Both the position numbers and the translations under genes were made by a program. From positions 785,073-849,072 of the forward strand of contig NZ_JAQPCG010000001.1 of the NCBI RefSeq assembly GCF_028464145.1: DNA of 64,000 bases. Reading direction: 5' to 3'. This document shows, in pieces, positions 55,258-64,000 of this stretch. The notes under the pieces were generated by a model. The model saw only the letters and a program-made list of their open reading frames with translations, did not search any database and had not been told where the DNA came from. Numbering within the stretch: the first letter of the stretch is position 1; each line of letters begins with the position of its first letter. This DNA is from Maribacter sp. PR1. Its GTDB lineage: Bacteria > Bacteroidota > Bacteroidia > Flavobacteriales > Flavobacteriaceae.

Positions 55258-58200
55258 ATGAGCGATAAAATAAAGAAAAACGCCGATAAGGAGTTTAAGT
55301 TATCTTCTTGGGCCATTGATAATCCTTCGGTCATTTATGTCCTCATCGCCATATTTCTATGGCTAGGATTTTCTGCCTATATGGCAATGCCCAGGGAAGA
55401 TTTTCCCGAAATTGTAGAAACCAAGGTGTACATAAGCACACCCTATCCCGGCAATACGGCCGAAGATATAGAAAGATTGATTACGGATCCCTTGGAGGAC
55501 CGCCTTAAAAACCTGAGCAATGTAGTAGAGATCGTTTCTACCTCCCAAGAGGACTATGCCATAATTACGGTCGAGTTCGATGAGGAGATAACCGTGGAAC
55601 AGGCCAAGCAGAACGTTAAGGACGAAGTCGATTCCGAAAAAGCCAGTGAGGACTGGCCAACCTTCAACGGTGCCAAGGTAGACCCCAATGTGTTCGACCT
55701 TAATTTTTCTGAGGAAGTACCCATCATGAACATCAATTTTACGGGAGATTATCCTGTGGAAAAGCTTAAGGATTTTGCGGAATACCTACAGGACGAAATT
55801 GAGGACCTACCTGAAATTAAACAGGCCGATATTCGAGGGGCACAGGAGAAAGAGGTTGAAGTAGCCGTGGATATTTATAGGATGATGGCTTCCAAAATAA
55901 GTTTTCAAGATGTACTGAATGCCATTGGTAACGGCAACATGACCATATCTGCAGGAAACCTAAAAACCAATGGACAGCGGCGTACCATCCGCGTATTGGG
56001 CGAAATAGAGGAACCCGGCGATTTGGAAAATTTTGTGGTAAAATCGGAAAATGGCGCGGTTTACTTAAAGGATATCGCCGAGGTTACCTTTAAAGAGAAG
56101 GACAAAACCACTTATGCCAGGGAATTTGGTAGTAACGTGGTCATGTTGGATGTTAAAAAACGTGCCGGTAGAAATGCCATTTCAGCCGCCGATAAAATCA
56201 AGGAGATCGTTAAGCAAGAACAGGCCAATTATTTTCCTACGGACCTTCACATTTCCATTGCCAACGATTCCTCTACCCGTACCTTGAACCAAGTGGATGA
56301 CTTGGTAAACAATATCATTTTCGGGATAATCCTAGTGGTAACGGTCCTTATGTTCTTTTTAGGATTTAGAAATGCTTTGTTCGTGGGGTTTGCTATTCCC
56401 ATGTCCATGTTTATGTCCTTTATGATCCTATCCTGGTTAGGGTACACCTTGAACACCATGATTCTTTTTGGGATGATCATGGGTCTTGGAATGCTGGTGG
56501 ACAACGGTATTGTAGTGGTTGAGAATGTTTATCGTTTAATGGACGAGGGCATGTCAAAAATCGAGGCTGCAAAAAAAGGAATAGGGGAAATTGCCTTTCC
56601 CATCATTATATCAACGGCAACTACGGTAGCCGCCTTTGTTCCGCTTGGATTGTGGCCGGGCATCTTTGGGCAATTTATGAAATTCTTCCCGATAACGCTA
56701 TCGGTCGTACTCGGTTCCTCTTTGATAGTCGCCATTTTCATGAATTCCATGCTCGTTTCTAAGTTTATGAGTACCAGTGAAAAGGAGCTTACCCTAAAAC
56801 AGCTTATAAGAATGAGTATTATTTTAGGTGGCTTAGGTATTTTAATTCTTGTTTTTGGTGGTGCCTTGCGCGGTTTGGGATCCGTACTTATACTTACCGG
56901 AATTATGTTCTGGGTGTACAAATACGTCATCAAGGGCGCCGCACAAAATTTTCAGAAAAAGACCATGTCCCGGTTTGAGGATTGGTACGAAACACGTTTA
57001 AAACATGCCCTAAGGGGAAAGAACGTATACTGGTATTTTGGACTAACCTTTCTTTTATTGATCGGTGTCTTCGTGCTCTTCGGCATATCCCTGGGCACCG
57101 GAAGAACCAAAGTAGAATTCTTTCCGGACAACAATCCCAATGAAATCTATGTTTATATAGAATATCCCGAAGGCACCGCGATCGAAAAGACCAACGAGAT
57201 TACCCAGGATGTGGAAAACCAAGTGTATGCGCTCTTGGATGATCCTGCCTACAAGAAAAACGGGGAGAACTTTATCGTTACCTCTGCCGTTTCGGTAGTA
57301 GGGGAAGGGGCCGGGAACCCTTTAACGGATGGCGGGTCTTCCGCAGAAATGCCCCATAAGGGAAAATTAACCGTAAACTTTGCCGAATTTAAGTATCGTA
57401 ATGGCATAAATACCGAGAATATAAGGGCCAAGGTACAAGAAGCCGTTAGTGGCATTTACCCGGGTGTCGCTATCTCTGTTGAAAAAGAAGCGAATGGCCC
57501 CCCGGCTGGCCCCCCCATTAATATAGAGTTGGAAGGCAGGGATTATGACCAGTTGATCAATACGGCCGAAGACATCCGTAATTTTCTGAACACCAAGAAC
57601 ATTGAAGGTATAGAGGAGCTAAAAATCGATGTAAACAAAAGTAAACCGGCCATGCGGGTCAATGTAGACAGGAAAAAAGCCGGTGAACTCGGAGTCGCCG
57701 TAGGCCAGGTAGGCAACCAACTTCGCCGCTCGTTGTTTGGTGAAAAAGCAGGGGTGTACAAGGAAGACGGGGATGATTTTGACATCAACATACGTTTTAA
57801 CGAGGATTTAAGGTATAACAAGAGTGCCCTCTTTAACCAGAACATTATTTTTAGGGATCCCGCCACGGGGCAGATCAAGGAAATCCCAATTTCCGCTGTT
57901 GCCACAGAGACCAATACTTCTGGTTTTAGTGCTATAAAACATAGGGACGGTAATCGTGTGGTAACTGTGTATTCCGGTTTAAAGGCTGGAGGAAACGCCG
58001 CGGCCATTGTTGCCCAGATTCAGGAGGAAATGAAACAGTTTGAAGGAATGCCGGACAATGTCAAAGTGGATTATACCGGTGAGATCGAAGAACAGAACAA
58101 GCAACAGATGTTTTTGATCGGAGCATTTTTCTCCGGACTTGGCTTGATTATGCTGATTCTTATTTTCCAATTTGGAGGAATCTCCAAACCCTTAATTATT

Positions 58201-58722
58201 ATGATTGCCATATTCCTAAGTTTTATTGGGGTCTTTGGAGGGCTTATGCTTACCGGTTGGTCCTTTGTGATCATGATGACCATGATGGGAATTATTTCCT
58301 TGGCAGGAATTGTGGTAAACAATGGGGTCGTATTGCTGGATTATACGCAAATATTGGTAGACCGTAGAAAGGTAAACCTAGGAATGGACGACAAAGATCT
58401 ATTAACGTTGTCCGATGCATCGGAAGCTATAGTTAAGGGCGGAAAGGCAAGGCTTCGTCCCGTAATCCTTACGGCCATTACCACGGTACTTGGCTTGATT
58501 CCCCTTGCTATTGGATTGAATATTGATTTCTTTGCCCTATTCTCGGAGTTTAACCCTCACGTCTATATTGGGGGGGACAACGTGGTGTTCTGGGGACCCT
58601 TGGCGTGGACCGTAATATTTGGTCTTATCGTGGCGACCTTCTTAACCTTGATCATTGTACCTGTGTTGTTCAATATTGTATACCGTATCAGGATTAAAGT
58701 GAGGGGAGCAGGAAATAGCTAA
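55258..58722 (+). CDS. RND-family efflux pump, inner-membrane subunit
   Basis: A 1154-residue HAE-type permease with twelve or more transmembrane segments and two large periplasmic loops. Typical motifs are GNTAEDIERLITDPLEDRL, GMIMGLGMLVDNGIVVVENV and GIISLAGIVVNNGVVLLDY; proton-relay aspartates are less obvious (VDNG and VNNG in TM4). It is about 100 residues longer than AcrB-like pumps because of an extra hydrophobic hairpin near 500-570. It lies 6 bp after the adaptor gene. Confidence 0.93.
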   Translation: MSDKIKKNADKEFKLSSWAIDNPSVIYVLIAIFLWLGFSAYMAMPREDFPEIVETKVYISTPYPGNTAEDIERLITDPLEDRLKNLSNVVEIVSTSQEDYAIITVEFDEEITVEQAKQNVKDEVDSEKASEDWPTFNGAKVDPNVFDLNFSEEVPIMNINFTGDYPVEKLKDFAEYLQDEIEDLPEIKQADIRGAQEKEVEVAVDIYRMMASKISFQDVLNAIGNGNMTISAGNLKTNGQRRTIRVLGEIEEPGDLENFVVKSENGAVYLKDIAEVTFKEKDKTTYAREFGSNVVMLDVKKRAGRNAISAADKIKEIVKQEQANYFPTDLHISIANDSSTRTLNQVDDLVNNIIFGIILVVTVLMFFLGFRNALFVGFAIPMSMFMSFMILSWLGYTLNTMILFGMIMGLGMLVDNGIVVVENVYRLMDEGMSKIEAAKKGIGEIAFPIIISTATTVAAFVPLGLWPGIFGQFMKFFPITLSVVLGSSLIVAIFMNSMLVSKFMSTSEKELTLKQLIRMSIILGGLGILILVFGGALRGLGSVLILTGIMFWVYKYVIKGAAQNFQKKTMSRFEDWYETRLKHALRGKNVYWYFGLTFLLLIGVFVLFGISLGTGRTKVEFFPDNNPNEIYVYIEYPEGTAIEKTNEITQDVENQVYALLDDPAYKKNGENFIVTSAVSVVGEGAGNPLTDGGSSAEMPHKGKLTVNFAEFKYRNGINTENIRAKVQEAVSGIYPGVAISVEKEANGPPAGPPINIELEGRDYDQLINTAEDIRNFLNTKNIEGIEELKIDVNKSKPAMRVNVDRKKAGELGVAVGQVGNQLRRSLFGEKAGVYKEDGDDFDINIRFNEDLRYNKSALFNQNIIFRDPATGQIKEIPISAVATETNTSGFSAIKHRDGNRVVTVYSGLKAGGNAAAIVAQIQEEMKQFEGMPDNVKVDYTGEIEEQNKQQMFLIGAFFSGLGLIMLILIFQFGGISKPLIIMIAIFLSFIGVFGGLMLTGWSFVIMMTMMGIISLAGIVVNNGVVLLDYTQILVDRRKVNLGMDDKDLLTLSDASEAIVKGGKARLRPVILTAITTVLGLIPLAIGLNIDFFALFSEFNPHVYIGGDNVVFWGPLAWTVIFGLIVATFLTLIIVPVLFNIVYRIRIKVRGAGNS

Positions 58723-58784
58723 AAACTATATTCGGTTTTCTAAAAGAATATGCTAAGCATTTAGAAGTTTAAGATTACATAAAC

Positions 58785-58817
58785 AAAAAAGTCCGATACC
58801 AAAGTATCGGGCTTTTT
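58785..58817. terminator. bidirectional intrinsic terminator
   Basis: Arms CCGATAC and GTATCGG are flanked by A-run and T-run, so it can end both the RND operon and the convergent MORN-protein gene. Confidence 0.85.
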
Positions 58818-58837
58818 TAATAATAGTATTCGGGTCA

Positions 58838-59185
58838 CTAGTTAATTACGACGGATTTTTTACTATCCAGTTTTTCCACACTCGCAATTCTATTATTGTC
58901 AAAATTGACCTCTTTTACAGAATCACTCTCCCAGAACAACCATTTACCGGTCTTTACGCCTTGATCATAATTGCCCATGGCAATTTTTTCTCCATTTTCA
59001 TCGAACATAGTCCATTTTCCTTCCAATTTTTCGTTCAAGAAAAAACCTTGTTGGGAAACTTCACCATTGGCATGGAAATAGGTTGCCTTAACCTTTTCAC
59101 CCACTTTTTCAAACTTGGGTTCTACTTCTTGGGCATTTGCACTAAAGGAAAGTGCCAAAACTGCCATTATTAGTATACGTTTCAT
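58838..59185 (-). CDS. exported MORN-repeat (YwqK-like) protein
   Basis: A 115-residue protein with a signal peptide (cleavage near SANAQE) and MORN/YwqK repeats (KATYFHANGEVSQQGFF, LEGKWTMFDENGEKIAMGNYDQGVKTGKWLFW). Some relatives are annotated as toxin-antitoxin antitoxins, but no toxin gene is here and the signal peptide argues against that. It is divergent from aspS. Confidence 0.82.
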   Translation of the reverse strand: MKRILIMAVLALSFSANAQEVEPKFEKVGEKVKATYFHANGEVSQQGFFLNEKLEGKWTMFDENGEKIAMGNYDQGVKTGKWLFWESDSVKEVNFDNNRIASVEKLDSKKSVVIN

Positions 59186-59222
59186 AGAATATATTTTTTA
59201 AAAATTACTTTCGACATAACAT

Positions 59223-59349
59223 TAACGTTACAAATATAGAATTATTCTACCATAAATCAATATTTAGGTAACGTTTACTTAACGTTAAATTTACATTGAA
59301 ATTATAAATATTTGATTGGTAACACCTTACATATTTAATTTTAACGTTT
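59223..59349. repeat. cluster of four AACGTT-centred sites
   Basis: TAACGTTA or TAACGTTT occurs at 59223-59230, 59269-59276, 59280-59287 and 59342-59349 in the gap between the MORN-protein gene and aspS. Their concentration in a shared regulatory region suggests protein binding; no regulator is known. Confidence 0.4.
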
Positions 59350-59405
59350 TCTGATTTTGAAAAAAAGCATTCTGTCTAAATGAATCTTTAATCGCCAAGA
59401 CTTCT

Positions 59406-59413
59406 TAAATTTG
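59406..59413 (+). promoter_or_regulatory. -7 box upstream of aspS
   Basis: TAAATTTG matches TAnnTTTG 23 bp before the aspS ATG. The -33 element is not clear. Confidence 0.35.
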
Positions 59414-59435
59414 CGCATTTATTAATTGAATCGAT

Positions 59436-61184
59436 ATGTACAGAAGTCATACCTGTGGAGAATTAAGGGAATCGCATATAAATACTGATGTTGTTTTATC
59501 TGGCTGGGTCCATAAAACCAGGGATAAAGGATTTGTTGTTTGGGTAGATATACGTGATCGCTACGGTATAACGCAGTTGGTATTCGATGAAGACCGTACT
59601 TCTGTGGAACTTTTGGAAAAAGCCAGAAATCTGGGACGTGAGTTTGTTATTCAGGTTAAGGGTTCTGTCATTGAAAGAGCTTCTAAAAATGATAAGATAC
59701 CAACAGGCGCCATAGAGGTGTTGGTTAAAGAACTTTCTATTCTTAATGTTTCCAAAACTCCTCCTTTTACCATTGAGAACGATACCGATGGTGGTGAAGA
59801 CCTTAGGATGAAATATCGATATCTGGACATTCGTCGTAATCCCGTAAAAAACAACCTTATTTTTAGAAGTAAGGTGACCATGGAAGTCCGAAACTATTTG
59901 TCTCAAGAGGGATTTATAGAGGTTGAAACTCCCTATTTAATTAAGTCGACCCCGGAAGGCGCTCGGGACTTTGTTGTTCCCAGTAGAATGAACGAAGGAC
60001 AGTTCTATGCCCTACCCCAATCCCCACAGACTTTTAAACAGCTTTTGATGGTGGGGGGAATGGACAAATACTTTCAAATTGTAAAGTGCTTCAGGGACGA
60101 GGACCTGCGTGCGGACAGGCAACCTGAGTTTACACAAATCGACTGTGAAATGGCCTTTGTAGAGCAGGAAGACATCCTAGAAACCTTTGAAGGACTCACA
60201 AAATATTTGCTTAAGGAAATCAATGGAATTGAGATAGATGAATTCCCAAGAATCACCTTTGACGAGGCCATGGCAAAATATGGTAATGACAAGCCCGACA
60301 TACGTTTTGGAATGGAATTTGGCGAACTTAACGAAGTTGCCCAACATAAGGATTTCAATGTTTTCAATTCCGCCGAATTGGTCGTGGGTATTGCCATCCC
60401 TGGTGGTAACTCATATACGAGAAAGGAAATAGACAAACTTACGGATTGGGTAAAAAGACCACAGGTAGGTGCGTTGGGAATGGTGTATTGCCGATGCAAT
60501 GAAGATGGTAGCTACAAATCGTCCGTGGATAAATTTTACGATCAAGACGACTTGGCCAATTGGGCCAAGGCTACCGGCGCACAGGGAGGTGACCTTATTT
60601 GTGTCCTTTCCGGGGACAAAAACAAGGTAAGAGGTCAACTGAGTGCCTTACGAATGGAGATGGCACAACGGTTAGGCCTACGAAAATCGGATGAATTTGC
60701 ACCGCTTTGGGTGGTTGATTTTCCCTTGTTGGAATTGGACGAGGAGACCGGGCATTACCATGCCATGCACCATCCGTTTACGTCCCCTAAACCAGGGCAA
60801 TTGGAGCTGTTGGACAAAGATCCGGGAGCGGTCCGTGCCAATGCCTATGATTTGGTATTAAACGGAAACGAAATTGGAGGAGGTTCCATTCGAATTCACG
60901 ATAAGGAAACCCAGTCCATTATGTTCAAACATCTAGGATTTACGCCTGAAGAAGCCAAGGCACAGTTTGGGTTTTTGATGGATGCCTTTCAATACGGCGC
61001 ACCGCCACATGGCGGAATCGCCTTTGGGCTAGATCGTTTGGTTTCAATTTTGGGCGGTCAAGAAACCATTCGGGACTTTATCGCCTTTCCTAAGAACAAC
61101 AATGGTAGGGATGTCATGATCGATGCCCCTGCACCCATCGATGAAGAACAATTAAAAGAGCTAAATCTGAAATTGGATTTATAG
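59436..61184 (+). CDS. aspS: aspartyl-tRNA synthetase
   Basis: A 582-residue class II synthetase of the bacterial type. It has the N-terminal OB-fold (about 1-105; [23 protein letters not shown]), motif 2 ([18 protein letters not shown]), the bacterial GAD insertion (about 285-415) and motif 3 ([16 protein letters not shown]). It charges tRNA-Asp. It is monocistronic, with its own terminator. Confidence 0.97.
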   Translation: MYRSHTCGELRESHINTDVVLSGWVHKTRDKGFVVWVDIRDRYGITQLVFDEDRTSVELLEKARNLGREFVIQVKGSVIERASKNDKIPTGAIEVLVKELSILNVSKTPPFTIENDTDGGEDLRMKYRYLDIRRNPVKNNLIFRSKVTMEVRNYLSQEGFIEVETPYLIKSTPEGARDFVVPSRMNEGQFYALPQSPQTFKQLLMVGGMDKYFQIVKCFRDEDLRADRQPEFTQIDCEMAFVEQEDILETFEGLTKYLLKEINGIEIDEFPRITFDEAMAKYGNDKPDIRFGMEFGELNEVAQHKDFNVFNSAELVVGIAIPGGNSYTRKEIDKLTDWVKRPQVGALGMVYCRCNEDGSYKSSVDKFYDQDDLANWAKATGAQGGDLICVLSGDKNKVRGQLSALRMEMAQRLGLRKSDEFAPLWVVDFPLLELDEETGHYHAMHHPFTSPKPGQLELLDKDPGAVRANAYDLVLNGNEIGGGSIRIHDKETQSIMFKHLGFTPEEAKAQFGFLMDAFQYGAPPHGGIAFGLDRLVSILGGQETIRDFIAFPKNNNGRDVMIDAPAPIDEEQLKELNLKLDL

Positions 61185-61188
61185 GAAA

Positions 61189-61219
61189 TAAAAAATCCCA
61201 CTTTTAGGTGGGATTTTTA
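61189..61219 (+). terminator. intrinsic terminator of aspS
   Basis: Arms AAAATCCCAC (61192-61201) and GTGGGATTTT (61208-61217) with a following T-run lie directly after the aspS stop. Confidence 0.85.
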
Positions 61220-61246
61220 TATACCTTTAAATGAAGTTTTTCAGGA

Positions 61247-63034
61247 ATGCCAACCCAAAACAAATCCTTGCTTAAACGTTTGCTCATCTGGAGGTATAAA
61301 AATATATCCCAGAAAACTTTTATTTACATACTCAGCGTAATTGTTGGGCTTTTGGCAGGTTTGGCCTCCGTGACCTTAAAGAACATCACCTATTTTATTG
61401 AGGCGTCTTTGGAAAAAGGCATCATCTTTTCCCAAAACCAACTATACTTTATCCTACCGATTATCGGGTTGACCTTAGTTTACCTCTATGTGAAATTCGT
61501 CCATAAAGAGCGCTTAAAGCATGCAGTGTCTTCAATTTTGTTTTCCTTATCTAAAAAGAGGGGAATTATAGCGCGAAAGCAAATTTTTACCCAGTTAATA
61601 GCAGCCCCACTAACCGTGGGTTTCGGGGGTTCCGTAGGTCTTCTAGGTCCGGCCGTAGCATCTGGGGCAGCCATTAGTTCCAACCTGGGCAAATTGTTCC
61701 ATATTAATGCTAAAACGAGGTCATTGCTTATTGCCTGTGCCTCGGCAGGTGCCATTGCCTCCATATTTCAATCCCCTATTGCCGCCATTATCTTTGCTGT
61801 AGAGGTATTTAGTATGGACCTGACCATGCTATCCATGTTGCCCTTACTATTGGCATCGATTTCAGGGGTGCTTACCTCCTACTTCTTTCTGGGAAACGAG
61901 GTGCTCTTTACTTTTAATATATCGCGTGCCTTTGAGGTCAAGGATACCTTGTTCTATATTGTCTTGGGAGTAGGTACGGCCGTTGCTTCTATCTACTTCA
62001 CCAAAATGTACTTTGGTATCCTTAAACTTTTTAAACCGCTTAAAAGTCCCAAATACCGACTTTTGGTCGGCGGATTGGCCATAGGGATCATGTTGTACAT
62101 GATTCCCCCGCTCTATGGGGAAGGTTTCAGTTTTATAAATAATTTATTGATCGGAGACCATATACAGGCATTGGGCAAAACTCCTTTTGACCAATTCTTG
62201 GACAATATTTGGGTCGTCATCGCCCTATTGTTCGGTATTACCATATTCAAGGCTGTAGCGATGACGACTACCCTAGCCGCTGGGGGTGCCGGTGGAATTT
62301 TCATCCCCACCATGGTCATGGGCAGTGCCTTGGGCAACGTGGTAGCCAAGGTCATTAATAATTTGGGATTAGGTTTTTCGGTATCCGAAAGTAATTTTAC
62401 CTTGATTGGTATGGCCGGGCTCATAGCCGGAGTACAGCATGCTCCCTTGACTGCAATTTTCTTAATTGCCGAGATTACGGGGGGATACGGACTTTTTGTC
62501 CCGTTGATGATAACCGCTTCCATCTCCTACCTCATTACCAAAAACACGATAGACTATACCATTTATACCCGAGAACTTGCCGAAAGTGGGGATTTGCTGA
62601 CCCATAACAAGGACAAGGCCGTACTGACCCTAATGCGTTTGGATGACCTAATTGAAATGAACTTTAAAACGGTGAACCAGCATATGACCTTGGGGGAGAT
62701 GTTACATGAGTCCGTAGCAAAATCTACCCGAAACATTTTCCCCGTGGTGGATCACCAAGAAGCCTTGGTAGGTATAATACTTTTGGACGATATTCGGGAA
62801 TTCATGTTCGATACCGCCTTATACCAAAGTACCAAGGCCATCACTTTTATGCAAAAACCACCGGAGCTCATTTTTTATGGACGGGACAATATGCAGGCCA
62901 TTATGCAAAAATTTCAAGATAGCGGTGCCTGGAACCTGCCCGTGGTAAAGGATGGCAAATACCTGGGGTTTGTCTCCAAATCCAAATTATTGACGGCCTA
63001 CCGCAGGGAATTGATCAACTTTACGGGGAATTAG
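61247..63034 (+). CDS. ClC-family chloride channel with CBS domains
   Basis: A 595-residue ClC protein with a membrane domain (about 20-435) and two cytoplasmic CBS domains (about 455-590). The selectivity region GFGGSVGLLGPAV has Leu133 where ClC antiporters carry the gating Glu (GxEGP). The internal proton Glu position, in FAVEVF, is Val. Both changes are known from ClC channels, so passive anion conduction rather than Cl-/H+ exchange is inferred. It starts 30 bp after the aspS terminator. Confidence 0.9.
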   Translation: MPTQNKSLLKRLLIWRYKNISQKTFIYILSVIVGLLAGLASVTLKNITYFIEASLEKGIIFSQNQLYFILPIIGLTLVYLYVKFVHKERLKHAVSSILFSLSKKRGIIARKQIFTQLIAAPLTVGFGGSVGLLGPAVASGAAISSNLGKLFHINAKTRSLLIACASAGAIASIFQSPIAAIIFAVEVFSMDLTMLSMLPLLLASISGVLTSYFFLGNEVLFTFNISRAFEVKDTLFYIVLGVGTAVASIYFTKMYFGILKLFKPLKSPKYRLLVGGLAIGIMLYMIPPLYGEGFSFINNLLIGDHIQALGKTPFDQFLDNIWVVIALLFGITIFKAVAMTTTLAAGGAGGIFIPTMVMGSALGNVVAKVINNLGLGFSVSESNFTLIGMAGLIAGVQHAPLTAIFLIAEITGGYGLFVPLMITASISYLITKNTIDYTIYTRELAESGDLLTHNKDKAVLTLMRLDDLIEMNFKTVNQHMTLGEMLHESVAKSTRNIFPVVDHQEALVGIILLDDIREFMFDTALYQSTKAITFMQKPPELIFYGRDNMQAIMQKFQDSGAWNLPVVKDGKYLGFVSKSKLLTAYRRELINFTGN

Positions 63035-63173
63035 ATTATATTATACATGTAAACGAAATATATGTAATTGTACACATATATAATTGTTGTGCATCATATT
63101 GAAAAAAGAAACTCATTACAAAAAATCGGGATAGCCGAAACCCGAATAAAGTAGGCAATATGCAATCAGAATT

Positions 63174-63692
63174 ATGAATAGAACAATCAACCAACTGACT
63201 TTAATCGTAGCACTTTTTGTGTTGGCTTTTGGGTTCCAAAGTTGTGAACAAAAACAAAAGGAAGAATCTAAAAAAGTTGAAAAAGAAGTTACAGTTGAAT
63301 CCGAGAAACCTGAATATTTTCTCTTAAGACCAGAAGTGGAAAAAGCTTACGGATATTCGCACGCTGTGAAAATCGGAAATAGCATTAAAATCTCTGGAGC
63401 AGTAAGTATGGACGACGAAGGAAACCCAACCGCAATAGGCGATATAGAACAACAAATGAAAAACTGTTATTCAGACTTGGAAAAAATATTGATACACTAT
63501 GGTTGTACATTTGATGATGTGGTTGTAGAAAACATTTTTACAACGAATATGGCTCAAATGCTGGAAAAATCAGGATATCGAGCTGAAATTTACAAAAACC
63601 ATTTCCCGGCTGGTTCTTGGCTCGGAGTAAAGGAATTGGCACTTCCTGAATTTATGGTTGAAATCGAACTGGAAGTACATAAATCCGAATAA
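63174..63692 (+). CDS. RidA/YjgF-family lipoprotein
   Basis: A 172-residue lipoprotein (lipobox GFQSC, Cys24) with a RidA-type domain (about 48-170; YSHAVKIGNSIKISGAVSMDDEGNP, DLEKILIHYGCTFDDVV). The C-terminal Glu and Arg region (EKSGYRAEIY, PAGSWLGVKELALPEFMVEIE) matches the family, which removes reactive enamines/imines; an exported form is unusual. Codon use looks more AT-rich than the neighbouring ClC gene. Confidence 0.87.
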   Translation: MNRTINQLTLIVALFVLAFGFQSCEQKQKEESKKVEKEVTVESEKPEYFLLRPEVEKAYGYSHAVKIGNSIKISGAVSMDDEGNPTAIGDIEQQMKNCYSDLEKILIHYGCTFDDVVVENIFTTNMAQMLEKSGYRAEIYKNHFPAGSWLGVKELALPEFMVEIELEVHKSE

Positions 63693-64000
63693 AAGTAGCA
63701 ACGCCTGACAATGGCTACAAGTAATTGCTCGTTCTTGCCGACTTTAGAAATTCCTGCGGAATTCCCAAGTTGATGTATAGTTGGAAGTTAATAGCTAAAC
63801 CACACAACAACAAACAGCTCACAGCTACATGATAAAGTAGATACGTGCCATAACATAAGTAACCGTTGCACAAGCCATTAATATTCAAAAAAACATGTCC
63901 TTTTAAGCCGCTCTAAGCGGCTTTTTCTTTTATCAATCAAAAGTCAATGACAAATTTCGGCTTGTTTTGACGGGGTTCAAATAACCGTTGCAGGCCACTT
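63693..64000. other. structured non-coding region at the window end
   Basis: No gene is seen. AATTCC-TGC-GGAATT hairpins at 63749-63763; GCAACG near 63698 is complementary to CGTTGC at 63864-63869, which could close a large fold; TAACCGTTGCA occurs twice (63860-63870 and 63982-63992); a terminator lies at 63905-63923. Similar structured spacers after foreign-looking genes are common in Flavobacteriia. Confidence 0.45.
63903..63928 (+). terminator. intrinsic terminator
   Basis: AAGCCGCT (63905-63912), loop CTA and AGCGGCTT (63916-63923) followed by a T-run. Confidence 0.8.

Noticed and set aside
58838..59185. Toxin-antitoxin role for the YwqK-like protein
   Set aside because: It has a signal peptide and no neighbouring toxin gene; the antitoxin name comes only from family labels.

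Overview
The window is chromosomal DNA of a member of the Bacteroidota, most likely a marine-type Flavobacteriaceae. The evidence is low G+C, promoters of the TTG-N19-TAnnTTTG type, almost no Shine-Dalgarno sequences, TonB-dependent receptors with carboxypeptidase-like N-terminal domains, a lycopene cyclase, and Bacteroidota-style mobilization and integrase proteins. The genus cannot be told from this stretch.

Positions 1-8791 (chromosome): a minus-strand operon for uronate catabolism runs uxaC-kdgK-kdgA-uxaB-uxaA plus an alpha-ketoglutarate-semialdehyde-type aldehyde dehydrogenase. Together these take galacturonate through tagaturonate, altronate, KDG and KDPG to pyruvate and glyceraldehyde-3-phosphate. 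It ends at a clear intrinsic terminator.

Positions 8792-33079 (about 24.2 kb): an integrative and mobilizable element sits in the 3' half of a tRNA-Asn(GTT) gene. Perfect 43-bp direct repeats bound it; the right copy is part of the intact tRNA, the left copy is the displaced tRNA end still followed by its old terminator. The left end carries a tyrosine integrase. The right end carries, all on the minus strand, an HTH (excisionase-like) protein, an SF3-type helicase, a toprim primase, MobC, a relaxase and a small membrane protein. No conjugation (tra/T4SS) genes are present. The cargo is two seven-gene plus-strand operons (11522-17233 and 18944-25007) plus a two-subunit molybdenum hydroxylase (25104-27843). 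The operons are rich in periplasmic or lipoprotein enzymes: aldo/keto reductases, cupins, alpha/beta hydrolases, NTF2-like proteins, a carboxymuconolactone-decarboxylase-like protein and a flavodoxin. Both operons carry the same 42-bp operator (two 21-bp direct repeats) at the same distance from the -7 box, and a divergent AraC regulator lies next to the first copy. This points to one coordinated regulon carried by the element, probably for oxidizing, reducing or hydrolysing small aromatic, quinone or ester compounds; the substrate is unknown.

Positions 33112-46255 (chromosome): site-2 protease RseP, SCO1-like copper chaperone, feoA-feoB-small Cys-rich protein, a CarboxypepD-domain protein, an ECF sigma/anti-sigma pair with two DUF4097 proteins, small conserved proteins, and a ZIP transporter with its DtxR/MntR-type regulator.

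Positions 46256-64000: a TonB-dependent receptor divergent from the metal regulator, with inverted-repeat operators between them; lycopene cyclase convergent with a polyprenyl diphosphate synthase; another sigma factor with membrane proteins; a TetR-controlled tripartite RND efflux operon with a visible palindromic operator; a MORN-repeat protein; aspS; a ClC-family protein lacking the two transport glutamates; and a RidA-like lipoprotein followed by structured noncoding DNA.
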